DNA of 56,624 bases from Prevotella sp. Its GTDB lineage: Bacteria; Bacteroidota; Bacteroidia; Bacteroidales; Bacteroidaceae. Under the pieces are notes generated by a model. The model made no database searches and was not told the DNA's origin. It was given only the letters and a program-made list of their open reading frames with translations. Every line of letters starts with the position of its first letter. Position 1 is the stretch's first letter. The stretch covers positions 1 through 56,624 of the forward strand of contig JAFWQE010000144.1 of NCBI GenBank assembly GCA_017509155.1, read 5' to 3'. Shown piece by piece: positions 25,948-34,696 of the stretch. The translations under genes and the position numbers were made by a program.

Positions 25948-27417
25948 TTACTTCTTCTTGAAGCACCAATAAGTACCCTCAGACCAGCCGTCCCACTTGC
26001 CGTTGTCGGGATATGCAAGGACGAGCTTGCTGTCGGTGAGCTTATGAATCTCGAAGTTTGTCACATAGCGTCCACCAGCGTTGATTTCGAAGGGGAACAG
26101 GGTGCCCGGCTCGTTGAGAGAGAGCGTTCCCAGCTGCCATGTGTTCTTGGGATCCCAGTTCAGGATTTCGAAATTGGCCTCACGAATCTTCGAACCGTCG
26201 GCTGCGTAGGTGTAGACGACTCCGTCGGGCGTGAAGGTCATGTAGGCAGCGTTGTTCTCCTCACCTGTAGCGTTGCCGCTGACAGAGTGGTTGAGCTGGC
26301 CTGCGAGGTCGGCAGCGTCGCTCACGCCCCACCAGATGTAGCCACCGATGAAGCCGTCGCCGCTACCCGGCGAACCCATGTTACCCCAGCAGCGTCCTTC
26401 GCCAGCATCGCTGTCGCCACCTGCGTCCCAGGTCCAGTCCTTACCCTTGTCATAGCCATAGAGCATACCCTTGGCATCGCTCTGGCTCTTGAAGCACCAG
26501 TAGGTGCCCTCAGACCATCCGTCCCACTTGCCGTTGTCGGGATAGGCGAGTACGAGCTTGTCGGAGGTGAGCTTGTGGATTTCGAAGTCGGTCACATAGC
26601 GACCGCCAGCGTTGATCTCGAAGGGGAAGAGCGTACCCGGCTGGTCCACATGGAGTGTACCCACCTGCCAGGTGTTGCTGGTGTCGTAGTTCTGGATTTC
26701 GTAGGAAGCCTCGCGAATCTTCGTGCCGTCGGCAGCGTAGGTGGTTACGATACCGTCGTCGCTGAAGGTCATGTAGGCGTTGTTGTCTTCCTCGCCAGTG
26801 GCCTGACCGCTGACAGAGTGGTTGAGCTGACCTACGAGGTCGGCAGCGTCGCTCACGCCCCACCAGATGTAGCCACCGATGAAGCCGTCGCCGCTACCCG
26901 GCGAACCCATGTTACCCCAGCAACGTCCTTCGCCGGCATCGCTGTCGCCGCCAGCATCCCATGTCCATGTCTTCTTGCCATAGTCGTTGGAAGCGATGAG
27001 GCGAACTTCGGGACGAAGCTCGGCTGCAACGGCAACCGTGAACTGCTTAGAGGCCTCTACCTCTTCGCCGTTCTGGTTGATATACTTGAAGTAGACCGTC
27101 TGGTTGGGGTCGGAGCCGCGCTTGGGCTGGAAGAAGAACACGCCACCAGCAGAGCCGCTGGCCAGCTTGAACTTAGAGCCGTCGTCTTTCAAGTAGTAGA
27201 TGTAAACACTCGAAGTGTTGGGCACATTGTATTTGATGTAGTTACCATCGGCGGCAGGTGTGGTGCAGGCGGCATCGGCATACTGCGCAAAGGTGGCGCC
27301 ATTGAGCAGGTCGTTGGCCGAAATGTTCGTCACGTCGAAGTCCTGCTCGTCCTTGATGGGGTCGCAAGAAGTGAGCACGCCCAGTGCTACTGCGAACAAT
27401 ACTATTGACTTTTTCAT
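25948..27417 (-). CDS. SusE-position surface lipoprotein with two near-identical 161-residue domains
   Basis: The lipobox is GVLTSC (Cys 18), followed by DPIKDEQD, consistent with surface display. Residues 30-140 form a SusE-like N-terminal Ig region (SVYIYYLKDDGSKFKL). Two domains then repeat almost exactly, residues about 150-310 and 327-488, each starting TWDAGGDSDAGEGRCWGNMG and ending DGWSEGTYWCFK. Multiple Trp residues suggest glycan binding. The two copies are also similar at DNA level, so the duplication is recent or kept alike by gene conversion. It is the third gene of the susC-susD-susE unit. Ligand unknown; the family of the repeated domain was not recognised. Confidence 0.85.
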   Translation of the reverse strand: MKKSIVLFAVALGVLTSCDPIKDEQDFDVTNISANDLLNGATFAQYADAACTTPAADGNYIKYNVPNTSSVYIYYLKDDGSKFKLASGSAGGVFFFQPKRGSDPNQTVYFKYINQNGEEVEASKQFTVAVAAELRPEVRLIASNDYGKKTWTWDAGGDSDAGEGRCWGNMGSPGSGDGFIGGYIWWGVSDAADLVGQLNHSVSGQATGEEDNNAYMTFSDDGIVTTYAADGTKIREASYEIQNYDTSNTWQVGTLHVDQPGTLFPFEINAGGRYVTDFEIHKLTSDKLVLAYPDNGKWDGWSEGTYWCFKSQSDAKGMLYGYDKGKDWTWDAGGDSDAGEGRCWGNMGSPGSGDGFIGGYIWWGVSDAADLAGQLNHSVSGNATGEENNAAYMTFTPDGVVYTYAADGSKIREANFEILNWDPKNTWQLGTLSLNEPGTLFPFEINAGGRYVTNFEIHKLTDSKLVLAYPDNGKWDGWSEGTYWCFKKK

Positions 27418-27441
27418 GTCGTGTTTCTGTTTAATCGTTAA

Positions 27442-29331
27442 TTACTCGGTTTCGTAGACGGGTGTACCTGCAATGTTGGCATCGGCCACGCCGGAACCCC
27501 AGCCTGCGTTCTGCTTGAGCACGTCAGGATTGTCGGTGATGGTGATCTGTGCAGGAGGTATCATCAGGAAGCCGTCGGTCTCTGCATAGCGCTTTGCCCA
27601 TGAAGAGGTAGCGTGCTTCATCTTCGATGGCTTGCCAGTATAGTGGACTCTAGTACCATTCTGACGCTCCAGCATGCGGGCAGCAAGGCAGTTCTCGCCA
27701 CCGTTCTTTCCCGACCAGCGGCGCAGGTCGTTAAAGCGGAGGCCTTCGCCGGCAAACTCCCAGCGGCGCTCGCTCTGGATGTTTTCCCAACTGTAGTTGA
27801 TGGGAGCCAGACCGGCACGGGCACGTACGGCGTTCATCTGAGTGGCGTCGCCTGTAAGCTCACTCTGCATCAGCATGACGTCGGCCAGACGGAGCAGCAC
27901 CATGTCGGCGTAGTGTTCACCCTGGAAAGAGTTACCGTTGTTCTGCGGAATCTTGGCAACCGTCTTGCCCTCGTCGTCAACAGTTGTGCCACCAATGTTG
28001 TAGCGCAGCTGTCCCCACCAGGTGTAGCGGTTGTTGAAATCGTCCCAAGAAGAGTTGGCGCAGGTGATGGGCATCCACTTCTTGTTGTAGTAGCCAGCGT
28101 CCTCAGAGCATGATGTGGTGAACACGAAGCTCGGAATCTCCTTCGGAGCATTGAGGATGGAAGCGGCCTTACGCGGGTCTGAATCCGACCAGTCGTCCCA
28201 GAGGTTGGCATTGATGGTGCCCTGACCCCAGCCCTGTCCGAAAGGCATTTCATCGGCATCACCGTTCACGTGACCTGCACCATCGTCGTCGCAGCGGAGA
28301 CCGCAGTAGAGCGAAGCCTGATTAGTGAAGCCCATGGCGATGTTGCCGTTCCAGGAACCGGCGTTCATATACTGCACCTGGAACATCTCCTCAGAGTTTC
28401 CGTTGCCAGCCCAGAACTTGCCCTGGTCGGCCAGATCCTTCACGAAGGGATAGTCGGGAGCGGTAATCTCGTTAGAGTACTGCCACAGCAGACGATAGTC
28501 TTCCACCAGTTTGTAACCACTGTTCTGGATGGCATCGTTCAGGTAGGCCACGACGTCCTGCTTCGACAGAGCGCCCTTCACACCTTCCTGTTCGGGAAGC
28601 TCCACAGCCTCAGGATTGGCTTTGGCCATTTCGCCAGCCTTCTTGTAGAAGCCCTCATAGAAGAGGTAGGCACGTCCGAGGAAACCTTCTGCGGCGCCCT
28701 TTGTGGCGTGACCGTCACCAAAGGTGGTTGCACCGTGGCTCATCAGCTCGGAAGCACTTACGAAGTCGGCCAGGATGTGCGGCATGATGACTTCCTCTGC
28801 GCTCTGCTGAGGGCATGGGTCGGGAGCTGCTGCTGCCCAGTAAGCGGGAATGTCGCCCCAGAACTGAACGCCCCAGAGGTAGAACAGGCCGCGCATGAAG
28901 TAAGCCTCGCCGAGGAGCTGGTTGCGGGTCTTTTCCTGACCAGTCCAGTCGAAGGCGTCGACAGCATAGATGATAGCGTTGGCACGGGCGATACCTACGT
29001 AGGTGTTGTGCCATGCGTTGTCGAAGAGGTTGTCCTTGTTAGCCACCAGATGTCCGATAGCGTGCGACTCCACGTCGCCCGTACCACCGGCACCATTGGC
29101 ATCGTCAGACATGATGTAGTTGACAAACCAAGGAGTCTCCAACGGGGTGGTGCTCATCTGGTTCATCACACCATAGAGGGCGGCAAGCTCCTTGTTTAGG
29201 TCGCCAGCTGAGGCCGGATAGTTACCGGTGTTGGCCTCTGTGTAGTTGGATGAATCGAGGAAATCTTCGCAAGAAGCGAAAGCGAAGATAGCCGCGATTG
29301 CCATTAAATATATCTTTTTCATATTCTTCAC
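27442..29331 (-). CDS. susD: SusD/RagB lipoprotein of the second Sus locus
   Basis: The signal peptide ends FAFASC (Cys 21), then EDFLDSS, the usual SusD start with acidic residues. Typical segments are NAWHNTYVGIARANAIIYAVD, GEAYFMRGLFYLWGVQFWGDIP, AAEGFLGRAYLFYEGFY and VLLRLADVMLMQSELTGD, followed by IQSERRWEFAGEGLRFNDLRRW. At 629 residues it is slightly long for the family. It should pair with the SusC at 29355. The locus has no glycoside hydrolase, lyase or esterase, so the substrate cannot be inferred from neighbours. An alternative ATG lies at 29322. Confidence 0.95.
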   Translation of the reverse strand: MKNMKKIYLMAIAAIFAFASCEDFLDSSNYTEANTGNYPASAGDLNKELAALYGVMNQMSTTPLETPWFVNYIMSDDANGAGGTGDVESHAIGHLVANKDNLFDNAWHNTYVGIARANAIIYAVDAFDWTGQEKTRNQLLGEAYFMRGLFYLWGVQFWGDIPAYWAAAAPDPCPQQSAEEVIMPHILADFVSASELMSHGATTFGDGHATKGAAEGFLGRAYLFYEGFYKKAGEMAKANPEAVELPEQEGVKGALSKQDVVAYLNDAIQNSGYKLVEDYRLLWQYSNEITAPDYPFVKDLADQGKFWAGNGNSEEMFQVQYMNAGSWNGNIAMGFTNQASLYCGLRCDDDGAGHVNGDADEMPFGQGWGQGTINANLWDDWSDSDPRKAASILNAPKEIPSFVFTTSCSEDAGYYNKKWMPITCANSSWDDFNNRYTWWGQLRYNIGGTTVDDEGKTVAKIPQNNGNSFQGEHYADMVLLRLADVMLMQSELTGDATQMNAVRARAGLAPINYSWENIQSERRWEFAGEGLRFNDLRRWSGKNGGENCLAARMLERQNGTRVHYTGKPSKMKHATSSWAKRYAETDGFLMIPPAQITITDNPDVLKQNAGWGSGVADANIAGTPVYETE

Positions 29332-29354
29332 TTATACTATATATTAATAATGTA

Positions 29355-32300
29355 TTAGAACTTGATGCTGGCACCAACGATAAAGGTACGAGCTGTAGGA
29401 TAGAGGCCCACGTCAATGCCGCGAATGAAGTTCATGTTATCGGCACTCTTACCACCGTCTGACGAGCACTCGGGGTCAACTCCCGTGTAGCCAGTGAAGG
29501 TGACAAGGTTCTGAGCCTGTACATAGAGACGGAGCTGTCCGAAGGGCGATGACTTCCAGATCTTGTTGAAGTCGTAGCCGAGGGTGACGTTCTGAATCTT
29601 GAAGTAGTCGGCATTCTGCATGTAGCGAGTAGAAACCCACTGGTCTGCAATGGCACCTACGGTCAGGCGGGGCATCGTGTTGCTGGTGCCTTCGCCATGC
29701 CAGCGGTCGAATGCGTCGGTAGTGTAGTGGTTGAAGGGGTTAGCAAGAAGGGCGGTGCGGTAGCACTGCATGATCTGCTGTCCGAAAGCACCGAAGCCTG
29801 TCACTCCGAAGTCGAAGCCCTTATAGTCGAAGCCGAAGCTGACGCCGAGGGTCACATCGGGATGCGGGTTACCAATCTCGTGGCGGTCGTTGTCGTAGTT
29901 GATCACGCCGTCGCCATCGAAGTCGTCCCATATAGGATCGCCAGGCTGAGCGTCGGCCAGAACGGCCTTGCCAGCTGCGCGTGCAGCATCAATCTGAGCC
30001 ATGTTCTGCCAGATGCCGTCGTAAGACATTCCGTAGAAGTAGCCCACGGGATGGCCTTCCTCAACGACAGATACGTAGGCGGAGTTCTGGAACAACGTGC
30101 TGGCGTACTTACTGTCTGTACCAATCTTACCACCGGCGGCAGCCAGACGGGTCACTTCGTTGTGGTTGGTGGCGAGGTTCACGTTGGCGTGATAGCGGAA
30201 GTCCTGGCCAATCTGGTCGTTCCAAGAGAGAGCAAGCTCGATACCGGTGTTCTCAATGTCACCACCGTTGATCATGGCGGGTTCCTCATAACCGAGCACC
30301 TCGTTCATAGGAGCCTGTACGAGCCAGTCCTTCGTGGTCTTCTTGTACCAGTCGAAAGCAACACCGAGGCGGCTGCGCAGGAAGCGGGCGTCGATACCGA
30401 TGTTGATCTGCTCAGAGGTTTCCCATGTCACGTCTTCGTTAGGCACGTTCTTTGCATAGGCACCTGAGTTGTAGTCACCATTGACAGTGCCTGTGTAGTC
30501 GTTGCTGAACTTGTAGCCGTAGTCCTTATAGTCGGTGGGCGAAAAGCCGATGTTCGAAAGATAGTAGAAGTTGCCGATGTTACAGTTACCGTTCTGTCCC
30601 CAGCTTGCGCGGAGCTTCAGGAAGTCCATCCACGAAGAAGTGCTCTGCATGAAGCTTTCGTTGCTGATGACCCAACCTGCGGAGAATGAGGGGAAATAGC
30701 CCCAGCGGTGTCCGCGGGCGAAGTTGTTGGAGCCGTCGGCACGGATGATGGCTGTTGCCATATACTTCTCGTCGTAGTTCCAGTTGGCACGTCCGAAGAA
30801 GGAAGCGATGCTTCCTGCCATCGGGTTGTCCCAGCCGCCGAAACCAGTCATGCCGTCCTTTTCGAAGTTTGAGGGGATGGTGTAGTCCCAGCCGTTGTAG
30901 ACCAGCGAACCAGGAGCGCCTGTAGAGAAGTTCATGCTCATGCCTGTGCTCCAGTGGCTGCGCTCGAACGACTGACCAACGAGCACGTCAATGGTATTCT
31001 TTCCGAACTTCGGGAGAATATAAGAAAGAGTGTTCTCGAGAGAGAAACTTGAACTCTGGTTCTGGCTCATGTTCAGGCCGTAGTTGACGCTTGCACTTGT
31101 AGAGCTCGAGCTGTAGGGCAAGCTGATGCTGCGGCTGTTGCTTGCGCTGTAGCCAGTGTTGAACTGTCCGCGGTAGCGCAGGTTCTTGATGGGCTCGATG
31201 ATCCAATAGAATGTTGCGCCCACACCGAAGTCGCGGTTCTTGTTGATGGAGTTGAATCCACCAGCCAGGAAGTGGTTCAGCGGGTTACTATAGATCATGG
31301 TGCTGTAGCCAGCGCCGTTCTTGCCGTATGATGAAATGGTGCCGTCCTCGTTGTAGGGCTTCACCAGCGGGCTTGCCACGTAGGCGGCCTGCATGATGTT
31401 CCAGTAGCCGTTGCCTTCAGCGAGGTCGTGGCTTTTGTGATACCAGTACGACAGGTTCTCACCGATGGTAATGATGTCGTGGGTCTTGCCCTTGAGGAGC
31501 ACGTGCTCCGAGTTGATGCGGCCACCGTAGCGGTTGTACGACGAGGCGTTGTCGCCACCCATGATACCTTCGTTCGAACTGTAGTTCAGGCTCATGGAGA
31601 ACTTCGAGCGCTCTGTGCCACCGGTCAGGCTGACGGCGTGGCTAAACTGCAGTGCGTTCTTGTTTTCATACTCCTTGAACCAGTCTGTGCCTTCCCATCC
31701 GTTCTGCACCTGCTGCAGGATGTTTGCAGGAACGAGCGACGACCATTCGGGCAGGTTGCCATAGGTGTTGAAGTAAGTTTCGTTGATCAGCTGCATGTAC
31801 TGCTGGGCGTTGACCAGTCCGGGCACCTTGTAGGCGTTCGACCATCCCACGAAGCCGTCGTAGGAGATCTGGAGCTTTCCGGCCTTACCCTGCTTGGTGG
31901 TGACCAGAATCACACCGTTGGCAGCACGTGCACCGTAGATGGCAGCGGAGGCGGCGTCCTTCAGCACGTCGATGGACTCGATGTCGTTAGGGTTGAGTCC
32001 GTTCAGACCGTTGTCGGCAGTTCCGGAGTTGATACCGTCGATGATAAGCAGCGGTGAAGACTCACCGATGGTGCCCACACCACGAATGTTCACCTTGAAA
32101 CCTTTACCCGGCTGCGACGAGCTCTGGGTGATGTTCACACCCGGCGATGCCGACTGCATGGCGGTCAGCGCGTTGGTTGTGTTGAGCTTGGCAATGTCCT
32201 CACCCTTCACCTGCACCGTGGCACCTGTGACGAGTTTCTTCTTCTGGACACCATAACCGACAACCACCACTTCCTCAAGCGAGGTGTTGTCGTCTTCCAT

Positions 32301-32630
32301 AGTGACATCAATGCGGGACTCGTTGCCCACCTTGATTTCCTGCGTCTTGTAGCCGATGTAGCTGATGACCAGCGTGGCCCCCGGCTTTACGCTCAGAGTG
32401 TAGTTACCGTCCAGGTCGGTAACCGTACCATTACTTGTACCTTTCTCCACGACGGAAGCACCAATCACGGGTCCCATAGCGTCGACAACGGTACCTGTCA
32501 CTTTGCGGTCTTGCTGCACAGCCTGTACCGACTTCACAGCAGACTCAGCCATTGCCTGGGGCGAGTAGCACAATCCAACGATTGCACACGCGCCTGCCAA
32601 CAAGGCTGTCTTTCTAAAGACTTGATTCAT
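29355..32630 (-). CDS. susC: SusC/RagA TonB-dependent transporter of the second Sus locus
   Basis: The signal peptide ends CYSPQAMAE. A CarboxypepD-regulatory-like domain (KVTGTVVDAMGPVIGASVV) follows, then the plug region (SLEEVVVVGYGVQKKKLVTG, VNIRGVGTIGESSPLLIIDG, VLKDAASAAIYGARAANGV) and a barrel ending GASIKF. Its N-terminal 110 residues are very similar to those of the SusC at 13845, whereas the rest is diverged, as expected for a different ligand. The stop is 23 nt before the susD start. It is preceded by an unusually long leader of about 235 nt. Confidence 0.96.
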   Translation of the reverse strand: MNQVFRKTALLAGACAIVGLCYSPQAMAESAVKSVQAVQQDRKVTGTVVDAMGPVIGASVVEKGTSNGTVTDLDGNYTLSVKPGATLVISYIGYKTQEIKVGNESRIDVTMEDDNTSLEEVVVVGYGVQKKKLVTGATVQVKGEDIAKLNTTNALTAMQSASPGVNITQSSSQPGKGFKVNIRGVGTIGESSPLLIIDGINSGTADNGLNGLNPNDIESIDVLKDAASAAIYGARAANGVILVTTKQGKAGKLQISYDGFVGWSNAYKVPGLVNAQQYMQLINETYFNTYGNLPEWSSLVPANILQQVQNGWEGTDWFKEYENKNALQFSHAVSLTGGTERSKFSMSLNYSSNEGIMGGDNASSYNRYGGRINSEHVLLKGKTHDIITIGENLSYWYHKSHDLAEGNGYWNIMQAAYVASPLVKPYNEDGTISSYGKNGAGYSTMIYSNPLNHFLAGGFNSINKNRDFGVGATFYWIIEPIKNLRYRGQFNTGYSASNSRSISLPYSSSSTSASVNYGLNMSQNQSSSFSLENTLSYILPKFGKNTIDVLVGQSFERSHWSTGMSMNFSTGAPGSLVYNGWDYTIPSNFEKDGMTGFGGWDNPMAGSIASFFGRANWNYDEKYMATAIIRADGSNNFARGHRWGYFPSFSAGWVISNESFMQSTSSWMDFLKLRASWGQNGNCNIGNFYYLSNIGFSPTDYKDYGYKFSNDYTGTVNGDYNSGAYAKNVPNEDVTWETSEQINIGIDARFLRSRLGVAFDWYKKTTKDWLVQAPMNEVLGYEEPAMINGGDIENTGIELALSWNDQIGQDFRYHANVNLATNHNEVTRLAAAGGKIGTDSKYASTLFQNSAYVSVVEEGHPVGYFYGMSYDGIWQNMAQIDAARAAGKAVLADAQPGDPIWDDFDGDGVINYDNDRHEIGNPHPDVTLGVSFGFDYKGFDFGVTGFGAFGQQIMQCYRTALLANPFNHYTTDAFDRWHGEGTSNTMPRLTVGAIADQWVSTRYMQNADYFKIQNVTLGYDFNKIWKSSPFGQLRLYVQAQNLVTFTGYTGVDPECSSDGGKSADNMNFIRGIDVGLYPTARTFIVGASIKF

Positions 32631-32815
32631 ACTTAAGTACTTTCTTAGGTTATTATGATGTGAATATATTCTGATCTATTCAACGCGAAGCAGCCAACCG
32701 ACGTACTGACATCTCACATTGTGGTGCACAGTAATACCACTTTACACAAATCTTTATTCCTCTCTTTGCGTATAGATAATGTGTGGTCAGTGTTATTTTA
32801 GGTATGTCGCGAGGT

Positions 32816-32837
32816 CCTGTGACGTGCATGTCACAGG
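32816..32837. promoter_or_regulatory. 8-bp hairpin/palindrome in the second susC leader
   Basis: CCTGTGAC (32816-32823) and GTCACAGG (32830-32837) flank a 6-nt centre. It lies just downstream of the predicted transcription start, so it could be a 5' stem in the leader or a regulator site. Confidence 0.4.
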
Positions 32838-32869
32838 TTGTATTGACAGAGTATTCGTTTTTTCCCGTG

Positions 32870-32877
32870 CAAAGGTA
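32870..32877 (-). promoter_or_regulatory. -7 element upstream of the second susC
   Basis: TACCTTTG on the minus strand followed by C matches TAnnTTTG. It implies a leader of roughly 230 nt. No clear -33 TTTG is present; an A-rich tract occupies that position. Confidence 0.6.
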
Positions 32878-33121
32878 AGTGTTATTTTTTTTTAAACGTG
32901 ATACTTTCTTGCCGTATTTTTATATTATCTTGCTTTTTTTTTGCTTTGGTAGTTTTTCTTGTATAAAATGTAAGAAAAAGCTTGTTGTCTGGGTGGTTGG
33001 ACGCCGACGGAGAAGCGTCGGCCACAGGGGCTTGAAAAGCAGCGAGCTTGGTCGGATGGCATCCGACCTAAATGATAAGAAGCACCGGCCACGGGGACTG
33101 TCTGGGTGCAGGGGGAAGGGG
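32878..33121. other. Intergenic region with two palindromes
   Basis: No gene seen. It holds GCCGACG...CGTCGGC (33003-33022) and the dispersed palindrome GGTCGGATGGCATCCGACC (33050-33068). Both lie 3' of the propeller c gene and may end its transcript. Confidence 0.6.
33050..33068. repeat. Dispersed palindrome family R2, copy 1
   Basis: GGTCGGATGGCATCCGACC is a 9-bp palindrome with a 1-nt centre. A second copy, GTCGGATGCCATCCGAC, is at 44096-44112. Confidence 0.75.
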
Positions 33122-34588
33122 TTATGGGTGGAGGTGGAATGGCGTAGCTTGTTGCTTCATGGCGCGGGCCACGTCGGCGGCGTTGAAGGGGAGGGCGCCT
33201 TTTCCCAGTTCGGGAGCGTTGAACGATTTGAGCATGTTGTCGTAGCGGCTGGGGCTTTTCTGTGGCAGGCAGAACGGTTTGCTCACGTGTCCGCTGGCAT
33301 CAACGTGGCAGAAATAGGGTTTTCCGTAGAGCCCATCGTCGCGTTTCGATGCGAACACAAACCATCGGCTGTTGGAGCTCCACGAGTGATAGGTGTCGCT
33401 TTTCTGGCTGTTCACGCCTTTCATCTCGACAATCTCTCCGGTCTTCAGGTCCAAGAGTCGCAGGTCGGCTTCAGGATGCCAGATGGGGAAAGTTCCGTAG
33501 TCGGACACGGTGTAGAGCAGCCACCGTCCGTCGGGACTGATGCGGGGGTGGGAGACCGAGACATTGCCTTGGTTTGCAAGACGGAGAGTGTCGACGGTTT
33601 CGCCCAATGTCCCGCTCTTCTCGTCGAAGGCGATGCGGCAGAGGCGATATTGCAGTTGCTTGATACCGCCGGGCAGATCCACATGGGGTGCCGAACAGAA
33701 GTAGACATACCGTCCGTCGGGCGAGAATGTGGGGAATGTCTCAAAGGCGAGGCTGTCTGAGGTGAGCGGTGAAGAGATGATGGTGTGCGTCTGCAGGTCG
33801 GCCACATAGACGTCGCTTTTGCTGTCGAACACTTCCAGGCGTTTGCCGGGAATGGTGTGGAAAGCCGGTATGATGATGTTCGACGAGAAGGTGATGTAGC
33901 GCCCCGAAGGCGAGAATCCGAAGTAGACGCTTCCCGAAACCATGCCGTCGTCCTTGATGTTGAGCTTGGTGAGTTTTCCCTTTTCGTTGAGGAATGCCCC
34001 GCCGCCTTCGCCGCGCACATAGAGCATGGAAAGCTGCGGGTCCTGATTGCTGAAGGTGTGGCAGTTCATGCACCTGTCGCCCACCTCTTTATAGGATGAC
34101 AGCGTGCTCTCGTCGAAGTTCTCCACGTTTCGCTGCCACAGCTCCACGTTGCTCCACACTTCGTAGTCGGGCTCAATGAGTCGGTAGGTGAGCACAGGGT
34201 CTATCTTTTCAGGCGCAACGGTCCAGCAGAAGGGCCTGAACTGGGTCCACTGTCCGTTGATGCGTGCGGTCAGTGTGACGGTGAGCGGCTTCTTGTGCGG
34301 TTTCTGCAGCAGGCTTTTCCATTCGTCCATTGCAAACACCACCTCGTTGCCATTGGCGTTGACCACGATCTGGCTGCCGTCGTCGCTGTTCACCTCCACC
34401 TGCACGGCCTCGCACCCCTCTTCGCGCACCAGGAAGTTCATGGGGGCGATGTTCTGCGGGATGGTAACGTCGGTGTAGTCGGGGTAGATTTCCGGCTGAC
34501 GGCTGGCCATGACGACGTTGCCGTCTGGCTTCTGGGTGCAGGCGGTCAGCAAGATGAGGGTGATGAGATAGAGGCAGTATTTTTTCAT
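33122..34588 (-). CDS. TolB/PD40-like propeller lipoprotein with CxxCH motif (module c)
   Basis: Third paralogue, the most diverged. The signal peptide is LILLTAC (Cys 17). Conserved anchor points are IYPDYTDVTIPQNIAPMNF, QWTQFRPF, LTYRLIEPDYEV, and CMNCH at residues 173-177 in VGDRCMNCHTFSNQDP. Propeller motifs include FSPSGRYITFSSN, FSPDGRYVYFCS, ISPDGRWLLYT and SNSRWFVFASKRDDG. It lies 108 nt after its membrane-protein partner. It is separated from modules a and b by the whole second Sus locus, yet keeps the same gene order. Probably a periplasmic lipoprotein; function unknown. Confidence 0.86.
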   Translation of the reverse strand: MKKYCLYLITLILLTACTQKPDGNVVMASRQPEIYPDYTDVTIPQNIAPMNFLVREEGCEAVQVEVNSDDGSQIVVNANGNEVVFAMDEWKSLLQKPHKKPLTVTLTARINGQWTQFRPFCWTVAPEKIDPVLTYRLIEPDYEVWSNVELWQRNVENFDESTLSSYKEVGDRCMNCHTFSNQDPQLSMLYVRGEGGGAFLNEKGKLTKLNIKDDGMVSGSVYFGFSPSGRYITFSSNIIIPAFHTIPGKRLEVFDSKSDVYVADLQTHTIISSPLTSDSLAFETFPTFSPDGRYVYFCSAPHVDLPGGIKQLQYRLCRIAFDEKSGTLGETVDTLRLANQGNVSVSHPRISPDGRWLLYTVSDYGTFPIWHPEADLRLLDLKTGEIVEMKGVNSQKSDTYHSWSSNSRWFVFASKRDDGLYGKPYFCHVDASGHVSKPFCLPQKSPSRYDNMLKSFNAPELGKGALPFNAADVARAMKQQATPFHLHP

Positions 34589-34612
34589 TTCTCTTGGAAT
34601 TGGTGGGGGAGA

Positions 34613-34644
34613 GGGGCTGCGGAGGTACCGCAGCCTACGGAACC
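34613..34644. repeat. Dispersed palindrome family R3, copy 1
   Basis: GGGGCTGCGGAGGTACCGCA plus CGCAGCCTACGGAACC (overlapping). The reverse complement of 56435-56466 differs from it at one of 32 positions. After it, GGAACCTTAGGCGGC occurs twice (34639 and 34683), the second running into the end of the membrane-protein gene. Confidence 0.8.
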
Positions 34645-34696
34645 TTAGGCGGCCGTTCCATATCTGGGTCTGGGTTTTCCTTGGAACCTTAGGCGG

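Noticed and set aside
32879-33760. Plus-strand frame of 293 codons running over the end of propeller gene c
   Set aside because: It is antisense to a well-supported gene, begins in a poly-T tract and has no recognisable domain.
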